This document shows, in pieces, positions 32,090 to 41,834 of a stretch of DNA of 64,000 bases (positions are counted from its first letter, which is position 1; every line of letters starts with the position of its first letter). The translations under genes and the position numbers were made by a program. The notes below the pieces were generated by a model, which saw only the letters and a list, made by a program, of their open reading frames with translations, was not told the origin of the DNA and ran no database searches. This DNA comes from Lacrimispora saccharolytica (GTDB lineage Bacteria; Bacillota; Clostridia; Lachnospirales; Lachnospiraceae): contig JACJJN010000014.1 in assembly GCA_016899975.1 (NCBI GenBank), positions 1 to 64,000 of the forward strand, in the 5' to 3' direction.

Positions 32090-33409
32090 TTACAGCTGCG
32101 CCGTTACAAAAATATCGTAGATTGCCTTGATAGTCGCTTCAAAATCACGGTTTTCTACGCCGACGATGATGTTCAGCTCGCTGGAACCCTGGTCGATCAT
32201 CTTGACGTTGACATGGGCATGCGCAAGGGCAGAGAAAATACGGCCGGCAGTTCCACGGGTGCGGCGCATGCCGCGTCCAACGATTGCCACCAGGGCGAGA
32301 TCCGATTCCAGATCGATGGAATCCGGCTGCACAGCACGATGCAGACCGGCGATAATGCTCTGTTCTTTCTCTTCGAACTCTTTCTGATGTACGAATACGG
32401 TCATGGTATCAATACCGGACGGCGTATGCTCGAAGGAAATGCCGTTTTCTTCAAATACCTGCAGGACTTTTCTTCCAAATCCTATCTCAGTATTCATCAT
32501 GCTCTTCTCAATGGTCACCGCCGCAAACCCTTTCTTTCCGGCGATTCCGGTGATGGTGAAATGCGGTTTGCTGCAGGTATTCTCTACGATCATCGTACCC
32601 GGATCTTCCGGCGCGTTGGTGTTCAGCACGTGAATCGGAATTCCTTCTTTTCTCAGCGGGAAGATGGAATCTTCATGAAGAACGGTGGCGCCCATATAGG
32701 AGAGTTCTCTCAGTTCCCGGTAAGTGATGGTGGAGATGACTTCCGGATTCTCCACGATCTTTGGATCTGTAACCAGGAATCCGGATACATCGGTCCAGTT
32801 CTCATATACATCCGCATGTACCGCCTTCGCCACGATGGAACCGGTAATGTCGGAACCTCCTCTTGAGAACGTTTTTACGCTTCCGTCCGGTTTTGAACCA
32901 TAAAAGCCAGGGATAACCGCATGTTCCTCTTCACTGAGTCTGTGGGAAAGCACTTCGTCTGTCTTTTCGTCCAGGAAATTTCCGTTTTCATCGAAGAAAA
33001 TCACTTCCGCCGCATCAATATATGTATAGCCCAGATAATTTGCCATCACAATTCCATTGAGGTATTCGCCTCTGGATGCCGCGTAGTCTTCCCCCGCTTT
33101 CGCCCGGAACTGTTCCTCGATTTTATCAAATTCCTGTTCAAGAGACAGGTTCAGCGCCAGTCCGTCAATGATCTCCTGATAACGGTCCTTAATGTTTTTC
33201 AGTTTCTGGGAGAAGTCTTTGCCTGCCACTGCCGTGCGGTAACAGTCATACAGCATATCCGTCACCTTGGTATCCGCGGAAAAACGCTTTCCTGGCGCCG
33301 ACGGCACCACATATCTGCGCGCAGCATCTGCACGGATGATATCTCCTACTTTTTTGAACTGACCGGCGCTTGCCAGAGAGCTTCCGCCGAACTTCACTAC
33401 TTTTTTCAT
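32090..33409 (-). CDS. lysC: Aspartate kinase
   Basis: 439 residues from ATG 33409, after GGAGGAAAA. Kinase domain: KKVVKFGGSSLASAGQF, TFSRGGSDITGSIVAKAV. ACT domains: FTITGIAGKKGFAAVTIEKS near 305 and a second near 380 (ALVAIVGRGM). This fits monofunctional LysC/ThrA-type aspartokinase with feedback control by lysine or threonine. It opens the aspartate family pathway. It has its own promoter and a leader with several hairpins but no recognisable lysine riboswitch. Confidence 0.9.
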   Translation of the reverse strand: MKKVVKFGGSSLASAGQFKKVGDIIRADAARRYVVPSAPGKRFSADTKVTDMLYDCYRTAVAGKDFSQKLKNIKDRYQEIIDGLALNLSLEQEFDKIEEQFRAKAGEDYAASRGEYLNGIVMANYLGYTYIDAAEVIFFDENGNFLDEKTDEVLSHRLSEEEHAVIPGFYGSKPDGSVKTFSRGGSDITGSIVAKAVHADVYENWTDVSGFLVTDPKIVENPEVISTITYRELRELSYMGATVLHEDSIFPLRKEGIPIHVLNTNAPEDPGTMIVENTCSKPHFTITGIAGKKGFAAVTIEKSMMNTEIGFGRKVLQVFEENGISFEHTPSGIDTMTVFVHQKEFEEKEQSIIAGLHRAVQPDSIDLESDLALVAIVGRGMRRTRGTAGRIFSALAHAHVNVKMIDQGSSELNIIVGVENRDFEATIKAIYDIFVTAQL

Positions 33410-33548
33410 ATTTTCCTCCATCTGACGCACCTGCTGCGTCATCAAGGTAGATTTGGAAGTTTACTTCCAAACTTTATCTCCTTGCGCTCATATATTTACA
33501 CTATTTTTTAACATCGCAGTCATGCGACACTATCTTTTTAAGATAGTA
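33410..33548 (-). promoter_or_regulatory. Leader of aspartate kinase with consecutive hairpins
   Basis: Between the promoter and the ATG four perfect short stems occur in a row on the minus strand: ACTATCTT/AAGATAGT, TCGCA/TGCGA, TTTGGAAG/CTTCCAAA and TGACGC/GCGTCA. The last ends just before the ribosome binding site. They suggest RNA-based control, but no known riboswitch core is visible. Confidence 0.5.
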
Positions 33549-33571
33549 CCGTAAATTTTACTGTGCGTCAA
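33543..33571 (-). promoter_or_regulatory. Promoter of aspartate kinase
   Basis: Minus strand: TTGACG (33571-33566), 17 bases, TACTAT (33548-33543). Confidence 0.6.
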
Positions 33572-33633
33572 GGGTTTTCCGAAAAGTATCTCTTTCAAAC
33601 GCTAAAACAAAAAAGCGTCACCGGCGGTATATT

Positions 33634-34329
33634 TTAATTCTGGCCGTAATATGCGTTTGCCCCGTGCTTGCGGAAATAATGTTTATCCTGAAGCTCCTGG
33701 GGCGCAGGCTGGATCCGCGGCTCGATACATTCCGCCCGGTAAGCCATCTTGGCAACTTCTTCCAGAACCACAGCGTTATGTACGGCTTCCTGCGCGTCCT
33801 TGCCCCAGGCAAACGGTCCGTGGTTTTTGCAGAGCACCGCCGGAACCGCCGTCACATCCTTTCCCATGCGCCGAAACTCATTGACGATCAAATGACCTGT
33901 ATTCTCCTCATATGCCTCGTCGATTTCTTCTTTGGTCAGGCAGCGCAGACAGGGAACTTCCCCGTAAATGTAATCCGCATGGGTGGTTCCGTAGCAGGGA
34001 ATGCTTCTCCCCGCCTGTGCCCAGCTTGTCGCGTAGGAGGAATGCGTATGCACAATGCCCCCGATCTCCGGAAAGGCTTTATACAGCTCCAGATGAGTCG
34101 GTGTATCGGAGGACGGACGGTAGTTTCCTTCCACCTTATTTCCATTCAGATCCATGACCACCATATCTTCCGGCGTCAGTTTCTCATAATCTACGCCGGA
34201 CGGTTTGATAACAAACAGCCCGCTTTCTCTGTCAATCTCACTGACATTGCCCCAGGTAAACGTTACCAGTCCGTATTTCGGAAGCAACATGTTCGCTTCA
34301 TACACCCGTTTTTTCAGTTCTTCCAGCAT
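33634..34329 (-). CDS. araD: L-ribulose-5-phosphate 4-epimerase
   Basis: 231 residues. [16 protein letters not shown] near the start, [17 protein letters not shown] (zinc-binding histidines), and [15 protein letters not shown] are AraD signatures of class II aldolase-type epimerases. It converts L-ribulose 5-phosphate to D-xylulose 5-phosphate. It lies downstream of the ribulokinase and AraR genes on the same strand, making an arabinose utilisation operon; no isomerase (araA) is in the window. Confidence 0.93.
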   Translation of the reverse strand: MLEELKKRVYEANMLLPKYGLVTFTWGNVSEIDRESGLFVIKPSGVDYEKLTPEDMVVMDLNGNKVEGNYRPSSDTPTHLELYKAFPEIGGIVHTHSSYATSWAQAGRSIPCYGTTHADYIYGEVPCLRCLTKEEIDEAYEENTGHLIVNEFRRMGKDVTAVPAVLCKNHGPFAWGKDAQEAVHNAVVLEEVAKMAYRAECIEPRIQPAPQELQDKHYFRKHGANAYYGQN

Positions 34330-34396
34330 GTTCGTCTCCTTTTCTACTGCTTTTCAGAATATCATTTGCCACATACTCTTATGTATGGAAAATGGC

Positions 34397-36007
34397 TTAC
34401 AGTTTCATCGTATTGATAGCTGCGCGCTCGATGGGCAGTCCTGCTTTATACCGTTCGATAAACGATTCAAAACCTTCCACATCTTCTGCATCCGGTTCCA
34501 TGCAGCTTCCTGCATTTCCCGCAAATACCTTTTTGTCCAGGTAATCGTCCAGCGTCTCCCCTTCTTCTTTATTCACCATATAAGAAGCCAGAAGGGCGAT
34601 TCCCCAAGCACCGCCTTCTCCTGCCGTCTCCATCACGGAAACCGGAGTGTTCAGCGCCGCTGCCATGATCTTCTGTCCGACCCCTTTGGTCTTAAACAGA
34701 CCGCCATGTCCGAGGATCTTGTCCGCCTGCACATTTTCTTCTTTGAACAGAATGTCCATGCCTACTTTCAGAGCGCCCAGCGCGGTAAACAGATGGACTC
34801 TCATAAAGTTGGCAAGGTTAAAATTACTTTTCGGCGTTCTGACGAACAGCGGGCGTCCTTCTTCCATATGGGTAATATTTTCTCCGGAAAAATATCCGTA
34901 AGACAGCAGTCCGCCGCAGTCCGGATCTCCTTCCAGAGCTTTCCGGTACAGAGTGCCGAACAGTTCGTTCATATCCACCTTGACGCCAAACGCTTCCGCA
35001 AATTCTTTGAAGATGCCGACCCACGCATTCAGATCGGAGGTACAGTTGTTTGCATGGACCATCGCCACAAGATTACCTGTCGGAGTTGTCACCATATCGA
35101 TTTCCGGATACACGTTCGACAGTTCCTTCTCCAGAACGATCATAGCGAATACAGAGGTTCCAGCGGATACGTTGCCGGTTCTCTTTGCCACACTGTTAGT
35201 CGCAACCATACCGGTTCCCGCATCTCCCTCAGAAGGACAGAGCGGAATTCCTGCTTCCAGGTTTCCGGATACGTCCAGCAGCTTTGCGCCTTCTTCGCTC
35301 AAAACGCCTGCATGCTCACCTGCCACCAGAACCTTCGGCAGAATCTCCGATAATTTCCACGGATACTTTTTGTCCGCAATCAGCGCTTCGAATTTTTCCA
35401 CCATATCCCGGCGGTAATCCTTCGTCTCCGGATCGATCGGAAACATTCCGGATGCCTCGCCCACACCAAGAGTTCTCTCTCCGGTCAGTTTCCAGTGAAT
35501 ATAGCCGTCCAGGGTTGTGATAAAATCGATCTCCGGCACGTGTGCTTCCTGGTTCAGGATCGCCTGATACAGATGGGCGATGCTCCACCGCTGGGGAATA
35601 TTGTACTGAAACAGCTCCGTCAGTTTTTCGGACGCTTCCTCAGTAATGCTGTTGCGCCAGGTACGGAAAGGCACCAGAAGCTCTCCCTGTTTATTAAATG
35701 CCATATAGCCGTGCATCATCGCACTGAAACCGATGGCTCCGATTTTTTTCAGGGTAATGCCATACTGCGCTTTTACGTCCGCTGCCAGCTGCTGGTAGCA
35801 GTCCTGGAGACCTCCCCAGATATCCTCCAGCGTATAGGTCCAGATACCGTTTTCATATCGGTTTTCCCATTCATGCGCCCCGGACGCAACCGGTGCATTG
35901 TCCTCTCCCACCAGGACCGCTTTGATCCGGGTAGAACCAAATTCGATTCCCAGCGCAGTCTTTCCGCTTTCAATCGCTTTTGCTGCAGCATTTTTGTCCA
36001 TGCTCAT
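34397..36007 (-). CDS. araB: FGGY-family sugar kinase, probably ribulokinase
   Basis: 536 residues from ATG 36007 (GGAGG 7 bases before). [19 protein letters not shown] opens the actin-like fold. [20 protein letters not shown] and [20 protein letters not shown] are FGGY kinase motifs. Position between an AraR-like regulator and araD points to L-ribulose as substrate. This sub-type is the long FGGY kinase common in Lachnospiraceae; xylulose remains a possible substrate. Confidence 0.8.
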   Translation of the reverse strand: MSMDKNAAAKAIESGKTALGIEFGSTRIKAVLVGEDNAPVASGAHEWENRYENGIWTYTLEDIWGGLQDCYQQLAADVKAQYGITLKKIGAIGFSAMMHGYMAFNKQGELLVPFRTWRNSITEEASEKLTELFQYNIPQRWSIAHLYQAILNQEAHVPEIDFITTLDGYIHWKLTGERTLGVGEASGMFPIDPETKDYRRDMVEKFEALIADKKYPWKLSEILPKVLVAGEHAGVLSEEGAKLLDVSGNLEAGIPLCPSEGDAGTGMVATNSVAKRTGNVSAGTSVFAMIVLEKELSNVYPEIDMVTTPTGNLVAMVHANNCTSDLNAWVGIFKEFAEAFGVKVDMNELFGTLYRKALEGDPDCGGLLSYGYFSGENITHMEEGRPLFVRTPKSNFNLANFMRVHLFTALGALKVGMDILFKEENVQADKILGHGGLFKTKGVGQKIMAAALNTPVSVMETAGEGGAWGIALLASYMVNKEEGETLDDYLDKKVFAGNAGSCMEPDAEDVEGFESFIERYKAGLPIERAAINTMKL

Positions 36008-36026
36008 ATTGATTTCCTCCATTTCT

Positions 36027-37121
36027 CTATTTCTCCGCAACGGATTCCCTGATGATCAGCTCCGGCTGGATCAGGCGTCCGACTTTGCTCTCCTCTTCCG
36101 GAACTTTCCGGATTTTTTCCAGAATCAGTTCCGCTGCCATTTCCCCCAGTTTTTCCTGGGGATGGGCGATCGTTGTCAGTCCGATCTCCCCGGCTCTTGC
36201 CATCGCAGAATTGTCATATCCGGTCACAGACACATCTTCCGGTATACGAACCCCTTCTAGGCGCAGGGCATCCATGACCTGGATCGCGATCTGGTCATTA
36301 TAACAGACCACCGCATCAAACGCTCTGCCCGTCTGCAGAAACAGCTTCATCATAAGTCCCGGTTTCTGTTTCCGGTCCTCCGTATGAAACCATACCACCA
36401 GTTCCGGATCATACACGATCCCCGCCTCATTGAGAGCGCGGGTATATCCGAGATGCCTCTGCGCTCCCTGGCTGTCATCCGCCTTGAACACACCGGCAAT
36501 CTTCCTGTGTCCCTTCTCGATCAGATATCTGGTAAGAAGATAACCTCCCTTACAGTCATCCATCAGAATATGCGGTTTGTCCGTCAGCTGCGGATAACTG
36601 CCCTGAATAAAAACATACGGGATTTCGTACTGATCCAGCATCCGGTAAAGATTCAGATGCCTGCACAGAATCTGGCTCTTGCTCGGCTCTATAATCAGAC
36701 CGTCGATGGGCTTGTTCAAAAGCTCCTGAAGAACCTTTGCCTCATTGGTACGGCTGTTTCCCGTATTTTTCAGGATGATACTGTACCCGCTGGCTGTCAG
36801 CACTCTGTCCATCCCCTGGATCAGTCTTGGAAAAATATAGTCGGAAATATAAGTCGTAACCACCGCTATGTTTTTCGAGTTATGCCTCTGTATCATCCGC
36901 TCAGAGCAGAACGTACCGCGGCCATGATACGCCGTGACATATCCCTCATTTTCCAGAATTGAGAGCGCCTTGCGCACCGTATGGCGGCTGAGTCCATACT
37001 GAACCGAAAGCTCATTTTCCGATGGAAGTTTCTCACCAGCGCGGATACGCCCCGACAGGATTTCTTCCTTCAGCTTTTCCATCAGGGTATAATATTTGGA
37101 CTTTCCGCTCTCCTTTTCCAT
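36027..37121 (-). CDS. araR: GntR-LacI type repressor, AraR-like
   Basis: 364 residues from ATG 37121, with AAAGGAG six bases before. Residues 10-75 form a GntR winged HTH ([20 protein letters not shown]). The remainder is a LacI/periplasmic-binding-type sensor ([20 protein letters not shown], then [30 protein letters not shown]). This domain pair is the AraR type, released from DNA by L-arabinose. It precedes the kinase and epimerase genes by 19 bases. Confidence 0.88.
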   Translation of the reverse strand: MEKESGKSKYYTLMEKLKEEILSGRIRAGEKLPSENELSVQYGLSRHTVRKALSILENEGYVTAYHGRGTFCSERMIQRHNSKNIAVVTTYISDYIFPRLIQGMDRVLTASGYSIILKNTGNSRTNEAKVLQELLNKPIDGLIIEPSKSQILCRHLNLYRMLDQYEIPYVFIQGSYPQLTDKPHILMDDCKGGYLLTRYLIEKGHRKIAGVFKADDSQGAQRHLGYTRALNEAGIVYDPELVVWFHTEDRKQKPGLMMKLFLQTGRAFDAVVCYNDQIAIQVMDALRLEGVRIPEDVSVTGYDNSAMARAGEIGLTTIAHPQEKLGEMAAELILEKIRKVPEEESKVGRLIQPELIIRESVAEK

Positions 37122-37142
37122 GACAGACTCCTTTCTGCGGGC

Positions 37143-37332
37143 TAGAGCGTGTTTTAACATTACTTTCTACAAATTTCCCTCAAAGTGGGGCGTGCAAATT
37201 GCAGGAATGAATTTTCAAACACACTCTAGCATTCAATGTATTAAATTATACAACTTGTACGTTCCTCCCGACAAGTTGTTTTTTGTAAAGCGGGAACAGA
37301 CGATGCAGAAAGCAATTTTCTAACACGCTCAG
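37143..37332. repeat. Palindromic dispersed repeat, copy 1 (with extra half)
   Basis: TAGAGCGTGTTTTAA starts at 37143 and its inverse, TTTTCAAACACACTCTAG, ends at 37229. Inside is CAAAGTGGGGCGTGC. A further half element (TGCAGAAAGCAATTTTC, then TAACACGCTCA) lies at 37304-37332. The same sequence family recurs at 40184, 49198, 49662 and 50441. It sits just upstream of the AraR gene. Confidence 0.7.
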
Positions 37333-37363
37333 GCTTTTTCCCAATATTTAAAATTTCTACTTT

Positions 37364-37885
37364 TCAAAATACATCTGAAAATTCCTGGATTTCCCCATTC
37401 TGAGGATGATGATCCGGACAGACAGACTGAATGAGCATGCCATGGCATACGACAAGAACTTTCCTGTAATGGGTGTATTTTTTCAATACAGTGAGCAGAC
37501 GTTTTTTCATTGTCTCATAATCTTCCCATTCTTCTTTTCCGTTTGTATAAATTCCCCTGTTGCCGCAAAATTCCCGATAGCTTTTTTCTGCTTTTTCATC
37601 CGTTTCGTAAATATAATTTTTATTTGCCAGCCATTCATGCAGATCCGTCTCAACAACAATATCTGCCTGCAATTCCTTCGACAGAATCGCTGCAGTCTGT
37701 AATGCCCTTGTATAAGGCGAACTCAGGATCAGATCTGTTCCTGCCAGCCGGGCATCTCTTGACGCCTCCTGAATTTCCCGGATTCCTCTCTCCGAAAGCG
37801 GCGCCAAATTCACCCCAAATCCCTGATAGATTTTCGTATCCTTCTCCGCATAGTCTGCACTGCCATGCCGTATCAAATAAAACAT
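37364..37885 (-). CDS. Histidine phosphatase family protein
   Basis: 173 residues from ATG 37885 (GGGAGG upstream). LIRHGSADYA contains the catalytic RHG, DLILSSPYTRALQTAAI the second conserved block, and VLVVCHGMLIQSV the late histidine. The family includes phosphoglycerate mutase-like and broad phosphatases; the substrate is unknown. It lies downstream of efp beyond a strong terminator, so it is probably transcribed separately. Confidence 0.88.
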   Translation of the reverse strand: MFYLIRHGSADYAEKDTKIYQGFGVNLAPLSERGIREIQEASRDARLAGTDLILSSPYTRALQTAAILSKELQADIVVETDLHEWLANKNYIYETDEKAEKSYREFCGNRGIYTNGKEEWEDYETMKKRLLTVLKKYTHYRKVLVVCHGMLIQSVCPDHHPQNGEIQEFSDVF

Positions 37886-37934
37886 GATCTCATATCCTCC
37901 CTTTCTCCTCCAAACCTTGCCGGCGTCCGTTTTA

Positions 37935-37973
37935 AAAAACCCCGCAGCCAAATCCCTTCGGCTGCGGGGTTTC
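37935..37973. terminator. Terminator after efp
   Basis: AAACCCCGCAGCC (37937-37949) pairs with GGCTGCGGGGTTT (37960-37972), flanked by T residues on the minus-strand side. A textbook stem of 13 pairs. Confidence 0.85.
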
Positions 37974-37999
37974 CTTTCCGGTATCTGAATGAATCAGAA

Positions 38000-38557
38000 T
38001 TAAACTCTGGACAGATATTCTCCGGTTCTTGTATCGATTTTGATCACATCGCCCTGGTTAACGAACAGCGGTACCTGTACCGTTGCGCCAGTCTCAACCG
38101 TTGCCGGCTTGGTAGCTCCCTGTGCGGTATCTCCCTTGAATCCCGGCTCAGTATCCGTAATCTCCAGTTCTACAAACAGAGGTGCTTCCACTGCGAATAC
38201 GCTTCCGTTGTAAGAACATACTTTAACCATCTCGTTTTCTTTTACAAATTTCAGAGCATCACCGATGGTATCTTCGTTCAGAGCGATCTGCTCATAGTTT
38301 TCTACATTCATAAAGTAGAACAGATCACCGTCAGAATACAGATACTGCATATCCACGCGCTCAATACGAGCCTGCGGAAATTTCTCTGTCGGACGGAATG
38401 TACGCTCTACAACACCACCATTTATAACATTTTTTAATTTGGTTCTTACAAATGCAGCGCCTTTTCCCGGTTTTACATGCTGGAACTCGAGAATCTGAAC
38501 GACCTGGCCATCAATCTCCAGAGTAACGCCATTTCTAAAATCTCCTGCTGATATCAT
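38000..38557 (-). CDS. efp: Elongation factor P
   Basis: 185 residues from the ATG at 38557. [20 protein letters not shown] starts the KOW-like domain; [17 protein letters not shown] carries the loop with the modifiable Lys; the C-terminal OB domain ends TGEYLSRV. It relieves ribosome stalling at polyproline. Length is normal. It has its own terminator at 37935. Confidence 0.96.
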   Translation of the reverse strand: MISAGDFRNGVTLEIDGQVVQILEFQHVKPGKGAAFVRTKLKNVINGGVVERTFRPTEKFPQARIERVDMQYLYSDGDLFYFMNVENYEQIALNEDTIGDALKFVKENEMVKVCSYNGSVFAVEAPLFVELEITDTEPGFKGDTAQGATKPATVETGATVQVPLFVNQGDVIKIDTRTGEYLSRV

Positions 38558-38683
38558 ACGATATTCCTCCTTCAAATGTAACGCCACGAAAAAATACGCG
38601 GCATAAGCTTATTATATAATATAATACTTTCTCTGATTTTTCAACTGTTTTTTTGTTCCTGCGCCATTTTTTTATCCTTTTTC

Positions 38684-39241
38684 TTATCGGCCGTCCTGTT
38701 TTTTTCCGTTACCGACAGATTTCTTTTTTGCATAGGACGACAGAACGATCTTTTCCAGCTTCCGCTTCAGTACGATCTGGATCTCCTCCTTGGGGTGGAT
38801 CGGTTTGACCAGAATCTGATAGATTCCGGAGCGTTTGGCGCCATATACGTCCGTAAAGAGCTGATCGCCGACAAATACGGCCTCATCCCTGGAGATTCCC
38901 ATAACCTCGCAGGCTTTCAGGTAATTCCCGGTGGACGGCTTGTGTGCGTTGGCAATGTAAGCGGAACCAACCGCCTCCGCAAAAGGCTCCACCCGGCTCT
39001 TCCGGTTGTTGGACAGCAGGCACGTCTGAAATCCGATCCTGCGGAGCTTTTTGAAAAAGCGGATCGCCTCTTTGGTCGCCGGCGCCCCATGAGGCACCAG
39101 TGTGTTGTCAATGTCAAAGATCACTCCCCGAAAACCTTTCCGATACAGATCTTCGAAATCAATTCGGTAAGTGCTGTTCTCCCAGCGTTCCGGATAAAAC
39201 CTCTCCAGGGAAAACACACCGTATTTTCTCTTTTTGCTCAT
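38684..39241 (-). CDS. YqeG family HAD-IIIA phosphatase
   Basis: 185 residues. GVIFDIDNTLVPHGAPATKE holds the HAD nucleophile DxD; CLLSNNRKSRVEPFA and FVGDQLFTDVYGAKRSG are the later motifs. The family matches YqeG and may act on phosphatidylglycerophosphate or a related phosphate. It is 18 bases downstream of the patatin gene, so probably cotranscribed. Confidence 0.9.
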   Translation of the reverse strand: MSKKRKYGVFSLERFYPERWENSTYRIDFEDLYRKGFRGVIFDIDNTLVPHGAPATKEAIRFFKKLRRIGFQTCLLSNNRKSRVEPFAEAVGSAYIANAHKPSTGNYLKACEVMGISRDEAVFVGDQLFTDVYGAKRSGIYQILVKPIHPKEEIQIVLKRKLEKIVLSSYAKKKSVGNGKKQDGR

Positions 39242-39259
39242 AATTTCTCTCCAGAGTAT

Positions 39260-40120
39260 TTACTTTCCATTCAGGAATGTCATCATCTCATCGTACTGCT
39301 CTTTCATCCGGTCATAGCCGTGCTGGTAAAAATTCGTAAGAACCTCATAATTCTGTTCCACACGGGATACCGGCGGAATCTGCGGGCGTATCACATATAC
39401 CCTGCCCTGAAGCTCCCATTTTTCGATCAGATCCAGCGTACGGTTATAAACTCTGGCGCGGCTGATCAGTGCCCGTGCCAGATTCGGATATTTCCGGTAA
39501 GCCGCCAGGTACAGTTCTTTGGTGTGGCTTTTGATCTTCTTCCGGTATCCGTAATTTCTTGTCAGTACGATCACATTTTTCTGATGCCCTGTCTTCAAAG
39601 AATGGATGATCGGAATGGAATCGGAAATTCCTCCGTCCAGATACGGCACTCTGTCCACATATACCATCGGGCTCGCCAAAGGCATACTGCTGGAAGCTCT
39701 TGCGATCGCCAGAAGACGCTCTTTGTCGCTCTTTTCCTCCATGTATTCCGCTTTTCCGGTAATGCAGTTGGTCACCACCAGCTGGCATTGAATCGAAGAC
39801 GAGAAATAAGTTTCAAAATCAAAGGGAAATACCTCCCGGGGAAAACGATCAAAAATCATATCCATATCGAACAGACTTTTGTTCCGCAGCATCTTCTTTA
39901 AATCCTTATTCAGATAGCTGTACTGCTTTTCCCGGATGATCATGCACTCCCTGGTACGGCCTTTCTGCCGGGAGACGTAATCAATGGCATTGCAGGAGCC
40001 TGCAGACACTCCCACCACATAAGGAAAATAACAGTCCTGCTCCATCAGATAGTCCAGCACGCCGGCGGTAAACACCCCTCTGGTAGCTCCGCCCTCCAGT
40101 ATCAGTCCTTGTTTTTTCAT
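39260..40120 (-). CDS. Patatin-like phospholipase
   Basis: 286 residues from ATG 40120. GLILEGGATRGVFTAGVLDY is the oxyanion-hole motif, VVGVSAGSCNAIDY the GxSxG nucleophile, and PYLDGGISDSIP the catalytic Asp (DGG). It is a cytoplasmic serine lipid hydrolase of the RssA/YlbK type. The start has a weak ribosome binding site; ATG 40132 is possible. Repeat copy 2 lies directly upstream. Confidence 0.88.
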   Translation of the reverse strand: MKKQGLILEGGATRGVFTAGVLDYLMEQDCYFPYVVGVSAGSCNAIDYVSRQKGRTRECMIIREKQYSYLNKDLKKMLRNKSLFDMDMIFDRFPREVFPFDFETYFSSSIQCQLVVTNCITGKAEYMEEKSDKERLLAIARASSSMPLASPMVYVDRVPYLDGGISDSIPIIHSLKTGHQKNVIVLTRNYGYRKKIKSHTKELYLAAYRKYPNLARALISRARVYNRTLDLIEKWELQGRVYVIRPQIPPVSRVEQNYEVLTNFYQHGYDRMKEQYDEMMTFLNGK

Positions 40121-40458
40121 TGTTATCACCATCTTTCCAATGGAAAAATTACCATAAATCTGACTTTTTTTCAAGTTTTTTCCTAGAGCGTGTTTGAAAA
40201 TTGCTTTCTGCAAGATGTGCGTCACAGTTTGTGGGAAATTTGTTCCGAAATCAGGAGGCGTAGCGGGCTACGCTGACTGATTTTGGGGCGAATTTCCCGC
40301 AAAGTGGGGCGTGCAGATTGCAGGAATGAATTTTCAAACACGCTCTAAAACAGCTACCCGGCAGGGAAACCTCTGCTGCTGTACACTGTGTGACCATCAG
40401 CAACCAGCCTGTCTTTCTTCAGACCGGTTTCCACTGCCGGGTATGTATCCGATTTTTC
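40121..40458. other. Gene-free spacer holding repeat copy 2
   Basis: About 340 bases between citrate synthase and the patatin gene. 40184-40347 is a palindromic repeat (separate entry). The rest shows no reading frame with a good start and no clear promoter. Confidence 0.6.
40184..40347. repeat. Palindromic dispersed repeat, copy 2 (most complete)
   Basis: It begins TAGAGCGTGTTTGAAAATTG and ends with the inverse, TTTTCAAACACGCTCTA. Between them a second inverted pair, TGGGAAATTTG/CGAATTTCCCGC, and a central GTAGCGGGCTACGC palindrome make a long foldable structure of 164 bases. No reading frame is present, so it is a REP- or MITE-like unit. Confidence 0.75.
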
Positions 40459-41817
40459 TTACCGATCGCTCAGAGGAATATACTGCACTGCCTCCTGAAC
40501 ATTCTTATAAGCCGGACGGATGATCTTATCCGTATTGATCAGCTCTTCCATACGGTGTGCACTCCATCCCACAATTCGCGCACACGCAAACATCGGCGTG
40601 TACAGCTCCAGAGGAAGATCCAGCATACTGTAAACAAAACCGCTGTAGAAATCAACGTTGGCAGCAACACCCTTGTAAATGTGCCGTTCCTCTCCGATTA
40701 CCTTCGGCGCAAGCTCCGCGACATTCGCGTAGAGGCCAAACTCTTTTTCTCTATGTTTCTCTTTCGCCAGCTTCTCCACAAAGCTCTTGAACATCTCCGC
40801 TCTCGGGTCTGAAATGGAATATACCGCATGACCCATTCCATAGATCAGTCCTTTCTGATCGAACGCTTCTTTGTGCAGCAGTTTTCTCAGATAAGCAGTG
40901 ACTTCGTCCTTGTCCTCCCAGTCATGCACCTGCTTTTTCATTTCATCAAACATACGCACAACCTTGATATTCGCCCCACCGTGTTTCGGGCCTTTCAGAG
41001 ATCCAAGGGCTGCGGCGATCGCCGAATACGTGTCTGTTCCTGAAGAAGATACCACGTGAGTCGTAAAGGTTGAGTTGTTTCCACCGCCGTGCTCCATGTG
41101 CAGAACCAGCGCAAGATCCAGGATCGTCGCCTCCAGTTCTGTATATTTCTTATCCGGCCGGAGCATCCGCAGGATGTTTTCCGCAGTGGAAAGCTTTTTG
41201 GACGGATTATGGATATAAAGGCTCTTCCCCTTTATGTAATGATTGTAAGCCTGGTAGCCGTACACCGACAGCATCGGGAACACGGAAATCAGCGTCATAC
41301 ACTGACGCAGGACATTGGGGAGACTGGTGTCATCCGCATGAGTGTCATAAGCATACAGCGTCAGAACACTTCGTGAAAGCGTATTCATCATATCGCGGCT
41401 CGGCGCCTTCATGACAACATCGCGGACAAAGTTTTTTGGCAGGGACTGCTGCGCTTTCAGAATCTCATCAAAATGAGCAAGTTCCTCCTTACTCGGCAGA
41501 GTGCCGAACAGCAGCAAATACGCAATCTCTTCGAATCCCATACGCTTTTCATTCAGAAAGCCTTTTGTAAGATCCAGGATATTGATTCCACGGTAATACA
41601 ATTCACCGTCACAAGGTGTCTTTACTCCGTCAATCTCTTTGTATGCGATGATGTCGGAAATCCTTGTCAGACCCGCCAGAACTCCGACACCGTTCAGGTC
41701 ACGCAGCCCGCGCTTTACTTCATACTTGCTGTACAGTTCCGCGTCCATTTTGGAATGTTCCAGACAAGTGTTTGTCAATGCTTCGATTTCCGGTGTTACT
41801 TTCATATTAAATGCCAT
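40459..41817 (-). CDS. Citrate synthase
   Basis: 452 residues. LLFGTLPSKEELAHFDE, LALVLHMEHGGGNNSTFTTH, SLKGPKHGGANIKVVRMFDE and GMGHAVYSISDPRAEM carry the active-site histidines and the conserved HGGAN/GFGH-like blocks. It condenses oxaloacetate with acetyl-CoA; a 2-methylcitrate role cannot be excluded from sequence. AAGGGG precedes ATG 41817. It is separate from the fumarate operon but uses the same oxaloacetate pool. Confidence 0.9.
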   Translation of the reverse strand: MAFNMKVTPEIEALTNTCLEHSKMDAELYSKYEVKRGLRDLNGVGVLAGLTRISDIIAYKEIDGVKTPCDGELYYRGINILDLTKGFLNEKRMGFEEIAYLLLFGTLPSKEELAHFDEILKAQQSLPKNFVRDVVMKAPSRDMMNTLSRSVLTLYAYDTHADDTSLPNVLRQCMTLISVFPMLSVYGYQAYNHYIKGKSLYIHNPSKKLSTAENILRMLRPDKKYTELEATILDLALVLHMEHGGGNNSTFTTHVVSSSGTDTYSAIAAALGSLKGPKHGGANIKVVRMFDEMKKQVHDWEDKDEVTAYLRKLLHKEAFDQKGLIYGMGHAVYSISDPRAEMFKSFVEKLAKEKHREKEFGLYANVAELAPKVIGEERHIYKGVAANVDFYSGFVYSMLDLPLELYTPMFACARIVGWSAHRMEELINTDKIIRPAYKNVQEAVQYIPLSDR

Positions 41818-41834
41818 ATGCTCATTCCCCTTTC

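Noticed and set aside
33410-33600. Lysine riboswitch before aspartate kinase
   Set aside because: The conserved L-box core was not found; only simple hairpins are present.
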